Shown here piece after piece: positions 50,674 to 59,816 of a stretch of 64,000 bases of DNA. The stretch covers positions 248,001 to 312,000 of the forward strand of contig NZ_CP076022.1 in the NCBI RefSeq assembly GCF_018622995.1, written 5' to 3'. The translations under genes were made by a program, and so were the position numbers. The stretch is from Arthrobacter jiangjiafuii. Lineage in GTDB: Bacteria > Actinomycetota > Actinomycetes > Actinomycetales > Micrococcaceae. Numbering within the stretch: the first letter of the stretch is position 1; the number at the start of each line of letters is the position of its first letter. The notes under the pieces were generated by a model. That model saw only the letters and a list, made by a program, of their open reading frames with translations. It searched no databases and was not told the DNA's origin.

Positions 50674-51747
50674 TCACCATCCGCCGCGCGTGGGTGTATG
50701 TCCCTTCCGGGCGTCGTCGGGCATGGTCATTTCGGCCCGCAGGCCCAGAAGCCGGATCGGCCGGCCGGCCTCGATGGCGCCGGCCAGGTCCAGGGCCCGC
50801 GCGAGGACTTCAGTCCGGTCGAAGGTCTCGGGAATCTTCTTGGCGTGGGTCTTGGTGGTGAACGGGGCGTACCGGACCTTGAGGGTCAGCCCGATCACCG
50901 GCCGCCCCTCCGCCGCGACATCCTTCAGCACCTGCGCCGTCAGCTCGCGCACGGCCTCGTCCACCTGGACGGGCTCCGTCAGGTCGCGCTGGAACGTGGT
51001 CTCCCGGCTGTGCCCGCGCGCAACCCAGGGGGTGTCGTCCACCGTGCCTGCGCCGTCCCCGCGTCCGAGTTCCGCGTACCAGGGGCCCATTTTGGGCCCG
51101 AACTCCGGGACCAGGCCCTGCGGATCGGCGGCAGCGAGCTCGGCAACGGTGTTGATGCCGAGCTTGGCCAGCCGGCCGGATACCTTGGAGCCCACGCCCC
51201 ACAGCGCCTTGGTGGGCCGTTCTCCCATGACCTCCAGCCAGTTTGCCGCGGTGAGGCGGAAGACGCCGGCCGGCTTGCCGAAATCGGTGGCATTTTTGGC
51301 CCGGACCAGGGTGTCGCCGATGCCGACGCTGCAGTGCAGCCGGGTCCGGTCCAGGACGGCGGCCTGGATCTGCCGTGCGTAGGCTTCCGGGTCAGCGGTT
51401 TCCGTACCGACGAAGGCTTCGTCCCAGCCCAGGACCTGCACGACGGCGCCGGGCTGGCTGCGCAGGGTGGCCATCACTGTCTCGGACGCCGCAAGGTATT
51501 CCTCGTGATCGACCGGGAGGATCACGGCGTCGGGCACTTTCCGTGCCGCGATGCGCAGGGGCATGCCCGAACCCACGCCAAACGCCCGGGCCTCGTAGGA
51601 CGCGGTGGACACCACGGCCCGTTCCGTGGGGTCGCCCCGGCCGCCGACAATGATCGGCTTGCCCGCCAGCTCCGGCCGCCGGAGCACTTCGACCGCCGCG
51701 ATGAACTGGTCGAGATCCACGTGCAGCACCCACCGGTTTCCACTCAC
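50674..51747 (-). CDS. dinB: DNA polymerase IV, DinB2-like (Y family)
   Basis: The 357-residue Y-family polymerase has VDLDQFIAAVE at 10-20 with metal ligands Asp11 and Asp13, GDPTERAVVSTASYEARAFGVGSGMPL at 38-64, WDEAF near 108-112 (second metal pair) and a helix-hairpin-helix LWGVGSKVSGRLAKLGINTV. The residue at the steric-gate position, normally aromatic, is Ile16, as the Leu in mycobacterial DinB2. That change lets DinB2 insert ribonucleotides. There is no beta-clamp motif recognised at the C-terminus. GTG start at 51747. Confidence 0.92.
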   Translation of the reverse strand: MSGNRWVLHVDLDQFIAAVEVLRRPELAGKPIIVGGRGDPTERAVVSTASYEARAFGVGSGMPLRIAARKVPDAVILPVDHEEYLAASETVMATLRSQPGAVVQVLGWDEAFVGTETADPEAYARQIQAAVLDRTRLHCSVGIGDTLVRAKNATDFGKPAGVFRLTAANWLEVMGERPTKALWGVGSKVSGRLAKLGINTVAELAAADPQGLVPEFGPKMGPWYAELGRGDGAGTVDDTPWVARGHSRETTFQRDLTEPVQVDEAVRELTAQVLKDVAAEGRPVIGLTLKVRYAPFTTKTHAKKIPETFDRTEVLARALDLAGAIEAGRPIRLLGLRAEMTMPDDARKGHTPTRGGW

Positions 51748-51955
51748 GCGACCAGTGTGCCCTAAACCTCCCCGAGGCGGATACCGGTGCCATACCTTCT
51801 CGGCGCGGCTGGATTACCTGGCCCCGGTCTGCCGTGGCGGCCGACCATTTCATGGTCCTTGTGTTGTGCGCGGCAAGTCATGCCGTGATGCTTGTTGCCC
51901 TCTCGTCCTGATCCGATCTGCCAAAGCCCATCGCACCCAGGGAAGGCGCGCCATC

Positions 51956-52801
51956 ATGGACAGCTCCCATACCCCCGACACCATCGTGCTGGTCCACGGA
52001 CTGTGGGTAACCCCGCGCAGCTGGGAAGAGTGGAAGGCCCGCTATGAAGCCCAGGGCTTCACCGTCCTCACGCCGGCCTATCCCGGATTCGAAATCGAGG
52101 TCGAGACGCTGCGGGAGAACCCCGACGTGATCGCGAACCTCACCGTGCCGGAAACCGTGGCTCACCTCGCGGGCATCATCGAGGACCTGCCCGAACCGCC
52201 GATCATCATGGGGCACTCCTTCGGCGGACTCCTGACACAGCTGCTCCTGGCCCGCGGACTGGGGGCCGCCGGCGCCGCCATCAATGCAGCCCCCACCGAG
52301 GGTGTCCGGGTCACTCCGCTGTCCCAGGCCCGGTCCCTCTTTCCCGCGCTGAAGAACCCGGCAAATTTCCACAGGGCCGTGGGCTTCACGCCGGAGGAAT
52401 GGCATTACGCCTTCACCAACTCGCTCAGCCGGGAGGACTCCGATGCCGCTTACGAGCGCTACGCCATCGCCGCCCCCGGGCACTGGGTCTGGGCCTACGG
52501 ACTGCTCGCGAACTTCCAGCCGGGGCACCAGGAGACCTGGGTGGACTACTCCGCCGACAGGGCGCCGCTGTTGTTCATCGGGGGCAGCGAGGACCACATC
52601 ATGCCCCCGTCGGTGAACCGGTCCAACGCCAAACACTGGGCCAAATCGCCGGCGCTGACGGAGTATCACGAGTTTGACGGCCGCACCCACTGGACCTGCG
52701 CCGAACCCGGGTGGGAAGACGTCGCCGACTATGCCTTGGAGTGGACGCTCGCCCACGCACAGCCGCAGCCGTCCGCGCCGGAGCAGGGGAGTCCCGGATA
52801 G
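51956..52801 (+). CDS. Alpha/beta hydrolase
   Basis: The 281-residue hydrolase has VLVHGLWVTPRSWE near 12-25 (oxyanion), nucleophile elbow MGHSFGGLLTQLL near 83-95, Asp in FIGGSEDHIMP near 206-216, and His in DGRTHWTCAEPGW near 240-252. The ester or lactone substrate is unknown. GGAAGG precedes the ATG. Convergent with the dioxygenase gene. Confidence 0.88.
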   Translation: MDSSHTPDTIVLVHGLWVTPRSWEEWKARYEAQGFTVLTPAYPGFEIEVETLRENPDVIANLTVPETVAHLAGIIEDLPEPPIIMGHSFGGLLTQLLLARGLGAAGAAINAAPTEGVRVTPLSQARSLFPALKNPANFHRAVGFTPEEWHYAFTNSLSREDSDAAYERYAIAAPGHWVWAYGLLANFQPGHQETWVDYSADRAPLLFIGGSEDHIMPPSVNRSNAKHWAKSPALTEYHEFDGRTHWTCAEPGWEDVADYALEWTLAHAQPQPSAPEQGSPG

Positions 52802-52836
52802 TCCCGGTGGGGGAGCAGGTTTCCTGTTTGGCTTTC

Positions 52837-53868
52837 CTATTTGGCGCCGATGAGCTCCGGGTGATGCAGCGTGGCGACCTGCGGATGGGCCCGCAGCCAG
52901 CCCTTGAGCACGTTGGAACCGTAGGACGCGAGCATCGGATTCTGCGGATCGTCGGAGATGCCGCGGGACTGCGCCGCGAGTTCGGCGGGCAACTCCACCG
53001 GGTCAATGACGGCGTCCAGCCGCGGGGACCAGAAGAACGGAATGGCGTAGCGGTCCACGCCCGGAGCCGGCGCGGTCACCCGGTGGATCGTGGCCGAGAG
53101 ATACCCCTGGGTGGCCACCTCCAGCATCTCGCCGAGGTTGACCACGAGCGCCCCGGGGATGGGCTCCACCGGAATCCAGGTGTCGGACTCGTGCGGCCGG
53201 ACCTCCAGTCCGCCCACCGAATCCTGCAGCAGCAGCGTCACGAAGCCGTAGTCAGCGTGCGAGCCCACTCCCTGCGTGCCTGCTTCCTTCACCTCACCGC
53301 CCACATAATGGGCCAGCTTGGCCATCCATGCCGGGGTGCCTTCGAACGGCTCGGCGAAGTGGTCCTCTGGGAGTCCAAGTGAGACGGCGATCGCGCTGAG
53401 GAGTTCGGCCCCCACCCCTGACATCAGTTCCGCCCATTCCATCGACTGCTGCCGAAGCTCCGGCAGGACATTGTCGGGAAACAGGTTCGGGCCCTGGACC
53501 AGCCAGAACGGCTGGTCCGCCGGGTAGTTCTCCACCGGCGCGCGTTCCGGACCAAAATCGATCTGCTCACGGGAATCCGGACGCCCCTGGGTCAGCTCGG
53601 TGCCGAGCCGGGTGTAGCCGCGGAAGTGCGGAGACTTCCGGTTATCCAGTGCCATCCGGTCCTCCAGGGGCAGGTCAAAGAAACGCTTGGTGACGTTGAA
53701 CAGCTGGTCCACCTTGGCCTCGCCGGCGCCGTATCCGACCAGCTGGAAGAAGCCGATCCGATGGGTTGCTTCCCGCAGCGCAAGGATGAACTCGGCATTG
53801 AAGGAACCGTCCGTGTTGCGGGCGGTGCTCAGGTCCAGGACAGGAATGGAGGTGGGGATCGCAGTCAT
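52837..53868 (-). CDS. 2-Oxoglutarate/Fe(II) dioxygenase (isopenicillin-N-synthase-like)
   Basis: The 343-residue protein has the DIOX_N domain (IPVLDLSTARN, REATHRIGFFQLVGYG, RFFDLPLEDRMALDN). The catalytic core has the iron ligands in GVGSHADYGFVTLL (His and Asp) and ATIHRVTAPAPGVDRYAIPFF (second His plus the Arg for 2-oxoglutarate). It hydroxylates or desaturates a small molecule; substrate unknown. ATG 53868 follows TAACTT by 7 bases and lacks a Shine-Dalgarno sequence, so it is probably leaderless; the upstream extension to 53958 is less likely. Confidence 0.9.
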   Translation of the reverse strand: MTAIPTSIPVLDLSTARNTDGSFNAEFILALREATHRIGFFQLVGYGAGEAKVDQLFNVTKRFFDLPLEDRMALDNRKSPHFRGYTRLGTELTQGRPDSREQIDFGPERAPVENYPADQPFWLVQGPNLFPDNVLPELRQQSMEWAELMSGVGAELLSAIAVSLGLPEDHFAEPFEGTPAWMAKLAHYVGGEVKEAGTQGVGSHADYGFVTLLLQDSVGGLEVRPHESDTWIPVEPIPGALVVNLGEMLEVATQGYLSATIHRVTAPAPGVDRYAIPFFWSPRLDAVIDPVELPAELAAQSRGISDDPQNPMLASYGSNVLKGWLRAHPQVATLHHPELIGAK

Positions 53869-54041
53869 GGTGGCGAAGTTATCACCGGGCGCTGTCAACT
53901 GGGATCCCAATGTTACGTAGAAACGCACAAGAGCCTCCTGACCTGCGTGTTTGGTCATCGGCCGGACGGGGCTGGTGTAACAAAACGACGCGCTGCGACA
54001 TGTGGCAGGGCCTGGCCACCCATGACCGGGACCTCCCCTGA

Positions 54042-54710
54042 TCAGGGAAAGAGGATCGCGATAAGCAGGGCAATGATGAAGGTGCTGAAGGCGAATCCAA
54101 TGAAAGCCTGGCCGGTCACGGCCGCCCGGGCCCGGGCGGTCAGGACATTGATGTCGGAGGAAGAAAACGTCGTCGCGATCTGTGCCGCGAGGTAGTAGTA
54201 ATCGGTGAAGACCGCGGACGCCGGACCGGGCAGTTCGAAGGCATCCCCGGCGCCATCCAGCCGCGCGTAATGCACGGCGTAGGTGGAAACGGTAACCAGC
54301 CAGGCGCTAAGGACGACGACGACCGTCAGGCCATTCGCCAGGTTGCTGGTGACCAGCCCCGGGAGGAAGAGGTCGAGGGCGACGGCGGCAGTGGCGAGGA
54401 GGGATGCCTGGATATTGACCGTCGGCAGCCTGCCGGTCCGGGTGGCGGAGGCCTGCAGCCAGGCCCGCAGGGTGGACGAATCCGCAGGGGCGAATACCCG
54501 GTGGGTGAGGGTGAGCCAGACGGCGGCGTAGGCGATCCAGAAGATGAAGGCGGTGAGTGTCGCAGTGTTGACGGTTAGCCGGACAGGATTCACCAGGATG
54601 TATGCCGTGAACGTCACGGCACCGCTGGGCAGCGCTACCGCCAGGGCGGTGAGGCTCCGGCGGCGGTCGGAGGCCAGCGCGGGCACGCCTGGCGGCGGCT
54701 GGGAACTCAT
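54042..54710 (-). CDS. DUF1345 membrane protein
   Basis: The 222-residue membrane protein has five to six hydrophobic segments and the DUF1345 tail FTDYYYLAAQIATTFSSSDINV near 168-189, FIGFAFSTFIIALLIAI near 202-218. Function unknown. Divergent from the iron operon. Confidence 0.85.
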   Translation of the reverse strand: MSSQPPPGVPALASDRRRSLTALAVALPSGAVTFTAYILVNPVRLTVNTATLTAFIFWIAYAAVWLTLTHRVFAPADSSTLRAWLQASATRTGRLPTVNIQASLLATAAVALDLFLPGLVTSNLANGLTVVVVLSAWLVTVSTYAVHYARLDGAGDAFELPGPASAVFTDYYYLAAQIATTFSSSDINVLTARARAAVTGQAFIGFAFSTFIIALLIAILFP

Positions 54711-54823
54711 GGCGGTGATCGTAGCGGATGGGTTCCACCACCACCCGGGAGTTCCATCGGGGCTATTACGTCATGGAAATGTGCGCTAATCGTTCGGATG
54801 TGGTCTGATGATGAAGGTCGATT

Positions 54824-54842
54824 TTAGGTTTGCCTTACCTCC
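54824..54842 (+). promoter_or_regulatory. DtxR/IdeR-like iron box
   Basis: The 19 bases TTAGGTTTGCCTTACCTCC match the consensus TTAGGTTAGCCTAACCTAA at 15 positions. It lies 20 bases before the preferred TTG start of the binding-protein gene, so repression by iron-loaded DtxR/IdeR would block the operon. It also excludes the in-frame ATG at 54808 as the true start. Confidence 0.8.
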
Positions 54843-54861
54843 GCAAGTGATAGGAACGTCG

Positions 54862-55995
54862 TTGTCCGCACCCCACCCCCCACGTGGAACCACCCGTCGC
54901 AGCCTTCTCGGAGGTGCCGGACTCGGCTTCCTGGCCCTCGCCCTCGGCGCCTGCTCGTCCCGCGAAACCGTTGCTGCCGCAGGCACCGCAACCGGGTCCT
55001 CCGGATTCACCGTCACCGACATGCGCGGTGTGCAGGTCACCTTTGACGCCCCGGTGCAGCGCATCGCCACCACCGTCATCCCCTCGCCCTCCATGCTGGC
55101 GGCCGTTGACGGCGGCTACGGCAAGATCGTGGGCATCAACGAATCCACCAAGCAGGCCAACCAGCAGGGCCTGTTCGGCGAGATGTACCCGGAGTCGAAG
55201 ACGACCACCACCATCTCCCCCTCCAGCTTCACCCCGAACATTGAAACCATCACCACCCTGGAACCCGACGTCGTGTTCCAATGGGCGGACCAGGGCGACG
55301 GCCTGGTGGAGCCGCTGGAAACCGCTGGCTTCAAGACCGTCTGCCTGCTCTACGGCACGCAGGAATATCTGGAAACCTGGATGCAGCTGTTCTCCACGAT
55401 CCTGGGCAAGCCCGAGCGCGGCACGGAGATCGTTCAGTGGATGCACACCGAGATCGACCGGCTGAAGAAGGAACTCTCCGGTGTCACCACTCCGGTCCGG
55501 GTGGTCCACCTGGGCCAGTCCGGCGACGGCTACTCGGCGTCGAACAAGACCTCCTACATGCATTACTGGATGGAACTGGCCGGCGGACAGAACATGGCCG
55601 CCGACAATATCTCGCCCGAGAACGTGGTCAGCGCCGAACAGCTCATCGAATGGGACCCCGAGGTCATCACGCTGGGCGGTTTCGACGCCCGTATGCCGGC
55701 CGAGGTGTATGCCGACAAGTCGCTGGCCTCGCTTTCCGCGGTCCGGAACCGGCGCGTGTACAAGGCGCCGCTGGGCGGCTACCGCTGGGAAGTCCCGTGC
55801 GCCGAGTCCCCGCTGATGTGGCAGTGGGCGGCCGAGCTGTTCCACCCGGACCGCACCGGGCACAACCTGCGCGCCGCCATGAAGGAGAAGATCGCCTACC
55901 TCTACGGCTACGACGTCTCCGAAGCCCAGATCGATGCAGCCCTGCGGCTGGAACTGAACAGCGCAAGCGCCGGCTATGACGTCTTCAGTGCCTAA
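54862..55995 (+). CDS. Iron-siderophore ABC importer, Tat-type binding lipoprotein
   Basis: The 377-residue binding protein has a twin-arginine signal (TTRRSLLGGAGLGF) and lipobox LGAC, so it is probably Tat-exported and lipidated. The mature FepB/BtuF-like fold follows: VTFDAPVQRIATTVIPSPSM, GINESTKQAN, and LEPDVVFQWADQG. TTG 54862 has AGGA 6 bases upstream; GTG 54847 is an alternative. A DtxR-like box controls it. It overlaps the permease gene by 20 bases. The ligand is likely a ferric siderophore or haem. Confidence 0.85.
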   Translation: MSAPHPPRGTTRRSLLGGAGLGFLALALGACSSRETVAAAGTATGSSGFTVTDMRGVQVTFDAPVQRIATTVIPSPSMLAAVDGGYGKIVGINESTKQANQQGLFGEMYPESKTTTTISPSSFTPNIETITTLEPDVVFQWADQGDGLVEPLETAGFKTVCLLYGTQEYLETWMQLFSTILGKPERGTEIVQWMHTEIDRLKKELSGVTTPVRVVHLGQSGDGYSASNKTSYMHYWMELAGGQNMAADNISPENVVSAEQLIEWDPEVITLGGFDARMPAEVYADKSLASLSAVRNRRVYKAPLGGYRWEVPCAESPLMWQWAAELFHPDRTGHNLRAAMKEKIAYLYGYDVSEAQIDAALRLELNSASAGYDVFSA

Positions 55996-57139
55996 GGCCG
56001 ACGGCACGAAGACGACGGCGCCCGCCGGCACGACGCAGCTTCCCGCAGCAACGACGGCGGCGCCGGCCCACTCTGCGCCGTCCAAACCCGCCCCGCGCAG
56101 CCACCGTCTGCCGCTGCTGCTGTGCGTGCTGATCCTGCTCGCCGTGGCCCTGGTGTCCATGGCCGCCGGACGGTACTGGGTGCCGCCGAACGAAATCCTG
56201 CGCATCCTCGCCAATGAAGCCACGGCGCTCTTTGGCGCCGGTGGCGGCGAGGGACTCCTGCGCCGGACCTGGACCGACCAGGAAGCCACAGTGGTCCTGG
56301 ATGTCCGCCTGCCGCGCGTGCTGCTGGCCTTCCTGGTGGGCGGCGCGCTGTCCCTGGGCGGTGCCTGCCTGCAGGCCCTGTTCCGCAACCCGCTGGTCAG
56401 TCCGGACATCATCGGCGTCACCGCCGGCGCTTCCTTCGGCGGCGTACTGGTGCTGACCCTTGGCCTCTCCGGCGGCTGGATGGTGGGCGGCGCGTTCGGC
56501 TTTGGCCTGGCCGCGCTCGCCGTCGTCCTCGCGCTGGGACGGATGGGCGGTGCCGGCGGACCGATGCTGATGATCGTGCTCGGCGGAATCGTGGTGGCGG
56601 CGTTCTTCAACGCCCTGGTTTCCTTCATCACCTACACAGCCGACCCGTACTCCGAACTGCCTTCGATTGTGCACTGGCTGCTGGGCTCCATTGCCGCCGC
56701 CAGCTACACCAAGGTACTCACCGCCCTGGTTCCGGTGGCGATCGGCGGAGCCGTGGTGCTGGCGATGCGCTGGCGCCTGAATGTCCTCTCGCTGGGCGAC
56801 GACGACGCCGCCGCGCTGGGCGTGAACCCGCACCGCTCCCGCGTGGTGCTGCTCTGCGCCGTGGCCCTGATGACCGCCGGCACCGTTGCCGTGGCCGGTG
56901 CCGTGGGCTGGGTGGGACTCGTGGTTCCGCACCTGGCCCGGCTCTGGGTCGGCCCGGACCACCGCGTGCTGCTCCCGGCATCCCTGTTGCTGGGTGGCAC
57001 CTATCTGATGCTGATCGACACCCTCAGCCGTTCCATCAGCAGCAGCGAGCTGCCGCTGGGCATCCTCACCGCCGTCATCGGCGCCCCGGTCTTCGTGGCC
57101 CTGCTGGCCCGATCCCAGAAGAAAGGCGCAGTGTCATGA
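55976..57139 (+). CDS. FecCD-family ABC permease
   Basis: The 387-residue permease has a 45-residue Ala/Thr/Pro-rich N-terminal tail, then about ten hydrophobic segments of the BtuC/FecCD type with LPRVLLAFLVGGALSLGGACLQ and FRNPLVSPDIIGVTAGASFGG near 112-150 (coupling region) and VVPHLARLWVGPDHR near 310-324. It imports an iron complex with the flanking proteins. Only one permease is encoded, so it must work as a homodimer. A GTG at 55988 is an alternative start. Confidence 0.9.
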   Translation: MTSSVPKADGTKTTAPAGTTQLPAATTAAPAHSAPSKPAPRSHRLPLLLCVLILLAVALVSMAAGRYWVPPNEILRILANEATALFGAGGGEGLLRRTWTDQEATVVLDVRLPRVLLAFLVGGALSLGGACLQALFRNPLVSPDIIGVTAGASFGGVLVLTLGLSGGWMVGGAFGFGLAALAVVLALGRMGGAGGPMLMIVLGGIVVAAFFNALVSFITYTADPYSELPSIVHWLLGSIAAASYTKVLTALVPVAIGGAVVLAMRWRLNVLSLGDDDAAALGVNPHRSRVVLLCAVALMTAGTVAVAGAVGWVGLVVPHLARLWVGPDHRVLLPASLLLGGTYLMLIDTLSRSISSSELPLGILTAVIGAPVFVALLARSQKKGAVS

Positions 57140-58041
57140 CCGCAGTCTCTGCCCTGCCCACCGCACCCGCCGCCGTCGTACCTGCCGCGACGGTTCCAGC
57201 CTCGGCCGCCGGAACCGAACCCCTGATGTCCGTTAGCGGCCTCGGGTTCCGCTACTCCCGGCTGCGGCCCTGGCTGTTCCGGAACCTGGAATTCAGCCTC
57301 GAACGCGGGGAGATCCTGTCCATCCTTGGGCCCAACGCCCGCGGCAAGACCACCCTGCTCAAGTGCCTCTCCGGCCTGCTCAAACCCCGCGAGGGGCAGA
57401 TCGACTGCGGCCCCGCCGTCGGCTACGTGCCGCAGGACCACGGCGCCGGCGGAGCGTCCTTCACCGTGGCCGAGATGGTGCTCATGGGCCGCAGCCGGCA
57501 CCTGCACGCCTTCCAGACCCCGCGCCGGGAAGACCACGAGGCCGCCGATGCCGCCATGGAACGGATCGGCGTGGCCGACTGGGCGCAGCGGAACTACTCC
57601 GAGCTCTCCGGCGGACAGCGCCAGCTGGTGCTGATTGCCCGTGCCGTGGCGTCCGGATCCGAACTGCTGATCCTGGACGAGCCAGCGTCCGCCCTGGACC
57701 TGCATAACCAGTCCCGGGTGCTGACCGTCCTGTCCGGCCTGGCCGCCGACGGGATGGGCGTCATCATGACCACCCACCATCCCGACCACGCGCTGCACGT
57801 TTCCCGCAACGCCCTGCTGTTTGTCGGCAGCGACGACACCCGCTGGGGCCCCACCGAGGAACTGCTGACCGGTTCCGCGCTGTCGGCCGTCTACGGACTG
57901 CCGATCTGCACCCCCACCGTCGGCACCGTCTCCGGCGACCGCGTGATCGCGGTGCCGGACTTTGGCCCCTCCTGCCGGGCGGACTGCCCCGTGCCGCCCC
58001 GTTCCGTACACTCCATCCCGCTCCGAAAGGACCTCCCATGA
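57136..58041 (+). CDS. Iron ABC importer ATP-binding protein
   Basis: The 301-residue ATPase has Walker A GPNARGKT (an Ala variant in the second variable position), the Q-loop GYVPQDHG, signature LSGGQRQL, and Walker B LLILDEPASALD. A 30-residue Ala/Pro-rich N-terminal extension is unusual, and the C-terminal CRADCPVP pair near 282-286 could bind metal. ATG overlaps the permease stop by 4 bases and its own stop overlaps the next gene. Confidence 0.9.
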   Translation: MTAVSALPTAPAAVVPAATVPASAAGTEPLMSVSGLGFRYSRLRPWLFRNLEFSLERGEILSILGPNARGKTTLLKCLSGLLKPREGQIDCGPAVGYVPQDHGAGGASFTVAEMVLMGRSRHLHAFQTPRREDHEAADAAMERIGVADWAQRNYSELSGGQRQLVLIARAVASGSELLILDEPASALDLHNQSRVLTVLSGLAADGMGVIMTTHHPDHALHVSRNALLFVGSDDTRWGPTEELLTGSALSAVYGLPICTPTVGTVSGDRVIAVPDFGPSCRADCPVPPRSVHSIPLRKDLP

Positions 58042-59417
58042 TTTTCCGGCTGATCGGCGATACGCCGATGCGCGGCCAGCGTGACCCCTCCTGGCGCGGG
58101 GCGGTTCAGGATGTTGACGCGTACGAGCTCGACGACGACGCCGCGCGCGAGCGCATCCTGGCTGCCGAGGGCCTGATCATTGGCGGCGGTGCCGACCATC
58201 TGCTGCTGGCCCGGCATCGGCCCGCGCTGACCGGATTTGTCCGCGCCGGCGGGCGCGTGCTGGTGAACGGCCAGGTCGTGAAGCCGTTCATTGACGGTCT
58301 GGCACCCTGGCGCAAGCTGGAATTCCGCGGCCCGCAGGACGTGCGGCCGCACCCCGTTGAGGCCCACCCTGTCTGGGAAGGCGTCGACTATGCGGACCTG
58401 CACTACCGCACCGGTGTGCCCGGCACACACAGCTACGAGCGGCTGGAGGAGATCGGCGTCGCCGGCTTCTATGGCCGCGGCTACCATCTGGACCTGCCCG
58501 AGGGTGCCCGCACCATCACCGGCATCGGCCAGTACCGGCTGCCGCTGGATTACAGCTACCGGCTCGGCGACGGGGAAGTCCTGGTCCACGGCGGCAACGA
58601 CCTGGAGAGCTTCGCCGACGACCGGTACAGCATCGCCGGCATCGGCCCCAATCTGGTGGCCTGGCTTGAAGGCGGAACGGGTTCCGCCGGGGCGGCCATC
58701 GCCGCCACGAGTGCCGCACCCGCAGCTGGCCCTGCCCGTGTTTCCGCGGCCCCCTCAGCTGCTCCTTCAGAGGTCGGTTCCCGGGGCTCCGCTCCGCGGA
58801 TCGGGCTGCTGCACTGCGGTTCGTTCCCCGCCCTGCGGGCACTGGCCGATCCGGCGCTGGCGCCGTACCGGCTGGAGTCCGTCTACCTGCCCCACGCCGA
58901 TCCGGCCGACCTCGCCGGTCTGGACGCGGTGATTGTGGGGGACCGGCTGCACCAGGGGCAGCTGGCCCGCTTTGCCCCGGCGATCCGGGAGGCCCTGCAG
59001 GATCCGGACAAGACCGTGATCGTGCTGGGTGAAAACAAGGTGGAGAACTGGCTGCCCGGCGTCGGCTACACCTTCCGGCCCACCGTGTTCTGGACGTGGC
59101 GCACCGGCGAGGACAACGGCACCCGGCTGCGTCTGCCGGGGGATCCGCTGTGGGAGTACTTCACCGAGCGCGCGGTGTCCTGGCACCACCACGGGCTGCT
59201 GCATCCACGCCCGGGGGCCCGGGAGCTGGTGGTCATGGAAGAGGGCGGCGTCGAGTCCGGCGCCCTGCTCTACATTGACGAGGTGAACCAGCCGGCCCGC
59301 CTGCTGGTGACCACCATGGATCCGGTCTACCACCACGGTTCGGGCTTCATGCCCGGAGCCTCGCAGCTGCTGTACTCGCTGCTGCGCTGGGTCACCGCCA
59401 CGCACATACCGGCCTAG
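58038..59417 (+). CDS. Two-lobed glutamine-amidotransferase-like protein in the iron operon
   Basis: The 459-residue protein has two similar-size lobes joined by an Ala/Pro/Ser linker at about 217-250. The first contains GLIIGGGADHLLLARH near 45-60 and FVRAGGRVLVNGQV, resembling ThuA/GATase1-like folds. The second contains LDAVIVGDRLHQGQL near 295-309 and LLVTTMDPVYHHGSGFMPGA near 427-446. No catalytic Cys-His-Glu triad is evident. Its ATG overlaps the ATPase stop, so it is translated with the iron importer under the same box. I do not recognise a named family; handling of siderophore or iron release is a guess from context. Confidence 0.7.
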   Translation: MIFRLIGDTPMRGQRDPSWRGAVQDVDAYELDDDAARERILAAEGLIIGGGADHLLLARHRPALTGFVRAGGRVLVNGQVVKPFIDGLAPWRKLEFRGPQDVRPHPVEAHPVWEGVDYADLHYRTGVPGTHSYERLEEIGVAGFYGRGYHLDLPEGARTITGIGQYRLPLDYSYRLGDGEVLVHGGNDLESFADDRYSIAGIGPNLVAWLEGGTGSAGAAIAATSAAPAAGPARVSAAPSAAPSEVGSRGSAPRIGLLHCGSFPALRALADPALAPYRLESVYLPHADPADLAGLDAVIVGDRLHQGQLARFAPAIREALQDPDKTVIVLGENKVENWLPGVGYTFRPTVFWTWRTGEDNGTRLRLPGDPLWEYFTERAVSWHHHGLLHPRPGARELVVMEEGGVESGALLYIDEVNQPARLLVTTMDPVYHHGSGFMPGASQLLYSLLRWVTATHIPA

Positions 59418-59439
59418 CCGTGGTGGAACCAGCCGGTCG

Positions 59440-59733
59440 CTACGCTTTGACCTGGTCTTTGCCGAAGTAATAGGCGAGGAAGAAGGTCATGGCGAGGGCT
59501 CCGGCCGCCACCGTCGCCCGGTCCCGGGGGCCAGGTGTTTTCCGGCCCAGCAGGGCGGCGCCGCCGGCCGCGTTCACGGCGCTCCAGACGGCGTTGGCCA
59601 GGGGGCTGGAGAGCCCGACGCCGGGAGGGGTGGCAAACGGCGTCGGAAACTCCCTGCCCTGGACGGCGCTGACGCCGTGGGGGACCGCATTGGCCAGGAG
59701 TATTCCGGCGAAGAACTTGGGAACGAGAGCCAT
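59440..59733 (-). CDS. Small membrane protein of unknown function
   Basis: The 97-residue protein has hydrophobic segments near 5-20, 44-62 and 75-90, and a GREFPTPFATPPGVGLSSP loop. ATG at 59733. No family recognised. Convergent with the iron operon and possibly cotranscribed with lysE-like gene downstream of it. Confidence 0.6.
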   Translation of the reverse strand: MALVPKFFAGILLANAVPHGVSAVQGREFPTPFATPPGVGLSSPLANAVWSAVNAAGGAALLGRKTPGPRDRATVAAGALAMTFFLAYYFGKDQVKA

Positions 59734-59816
59734 GAGGTTTCTGTCCTGTCGGTAGGGGCGGCGAACTGGGACCCGGCGGTCAGGCACCAGTGTAGGGCGG
59801 GCCGTCAACCCTCCGT

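Noticed and set aside
53880-53900. Exact TTGACA on the reverse strand before the dioxygenase gene as -35
   Set aside because: Only 11 bases separate it from TAACTT, too short for a normal promoter spacer.
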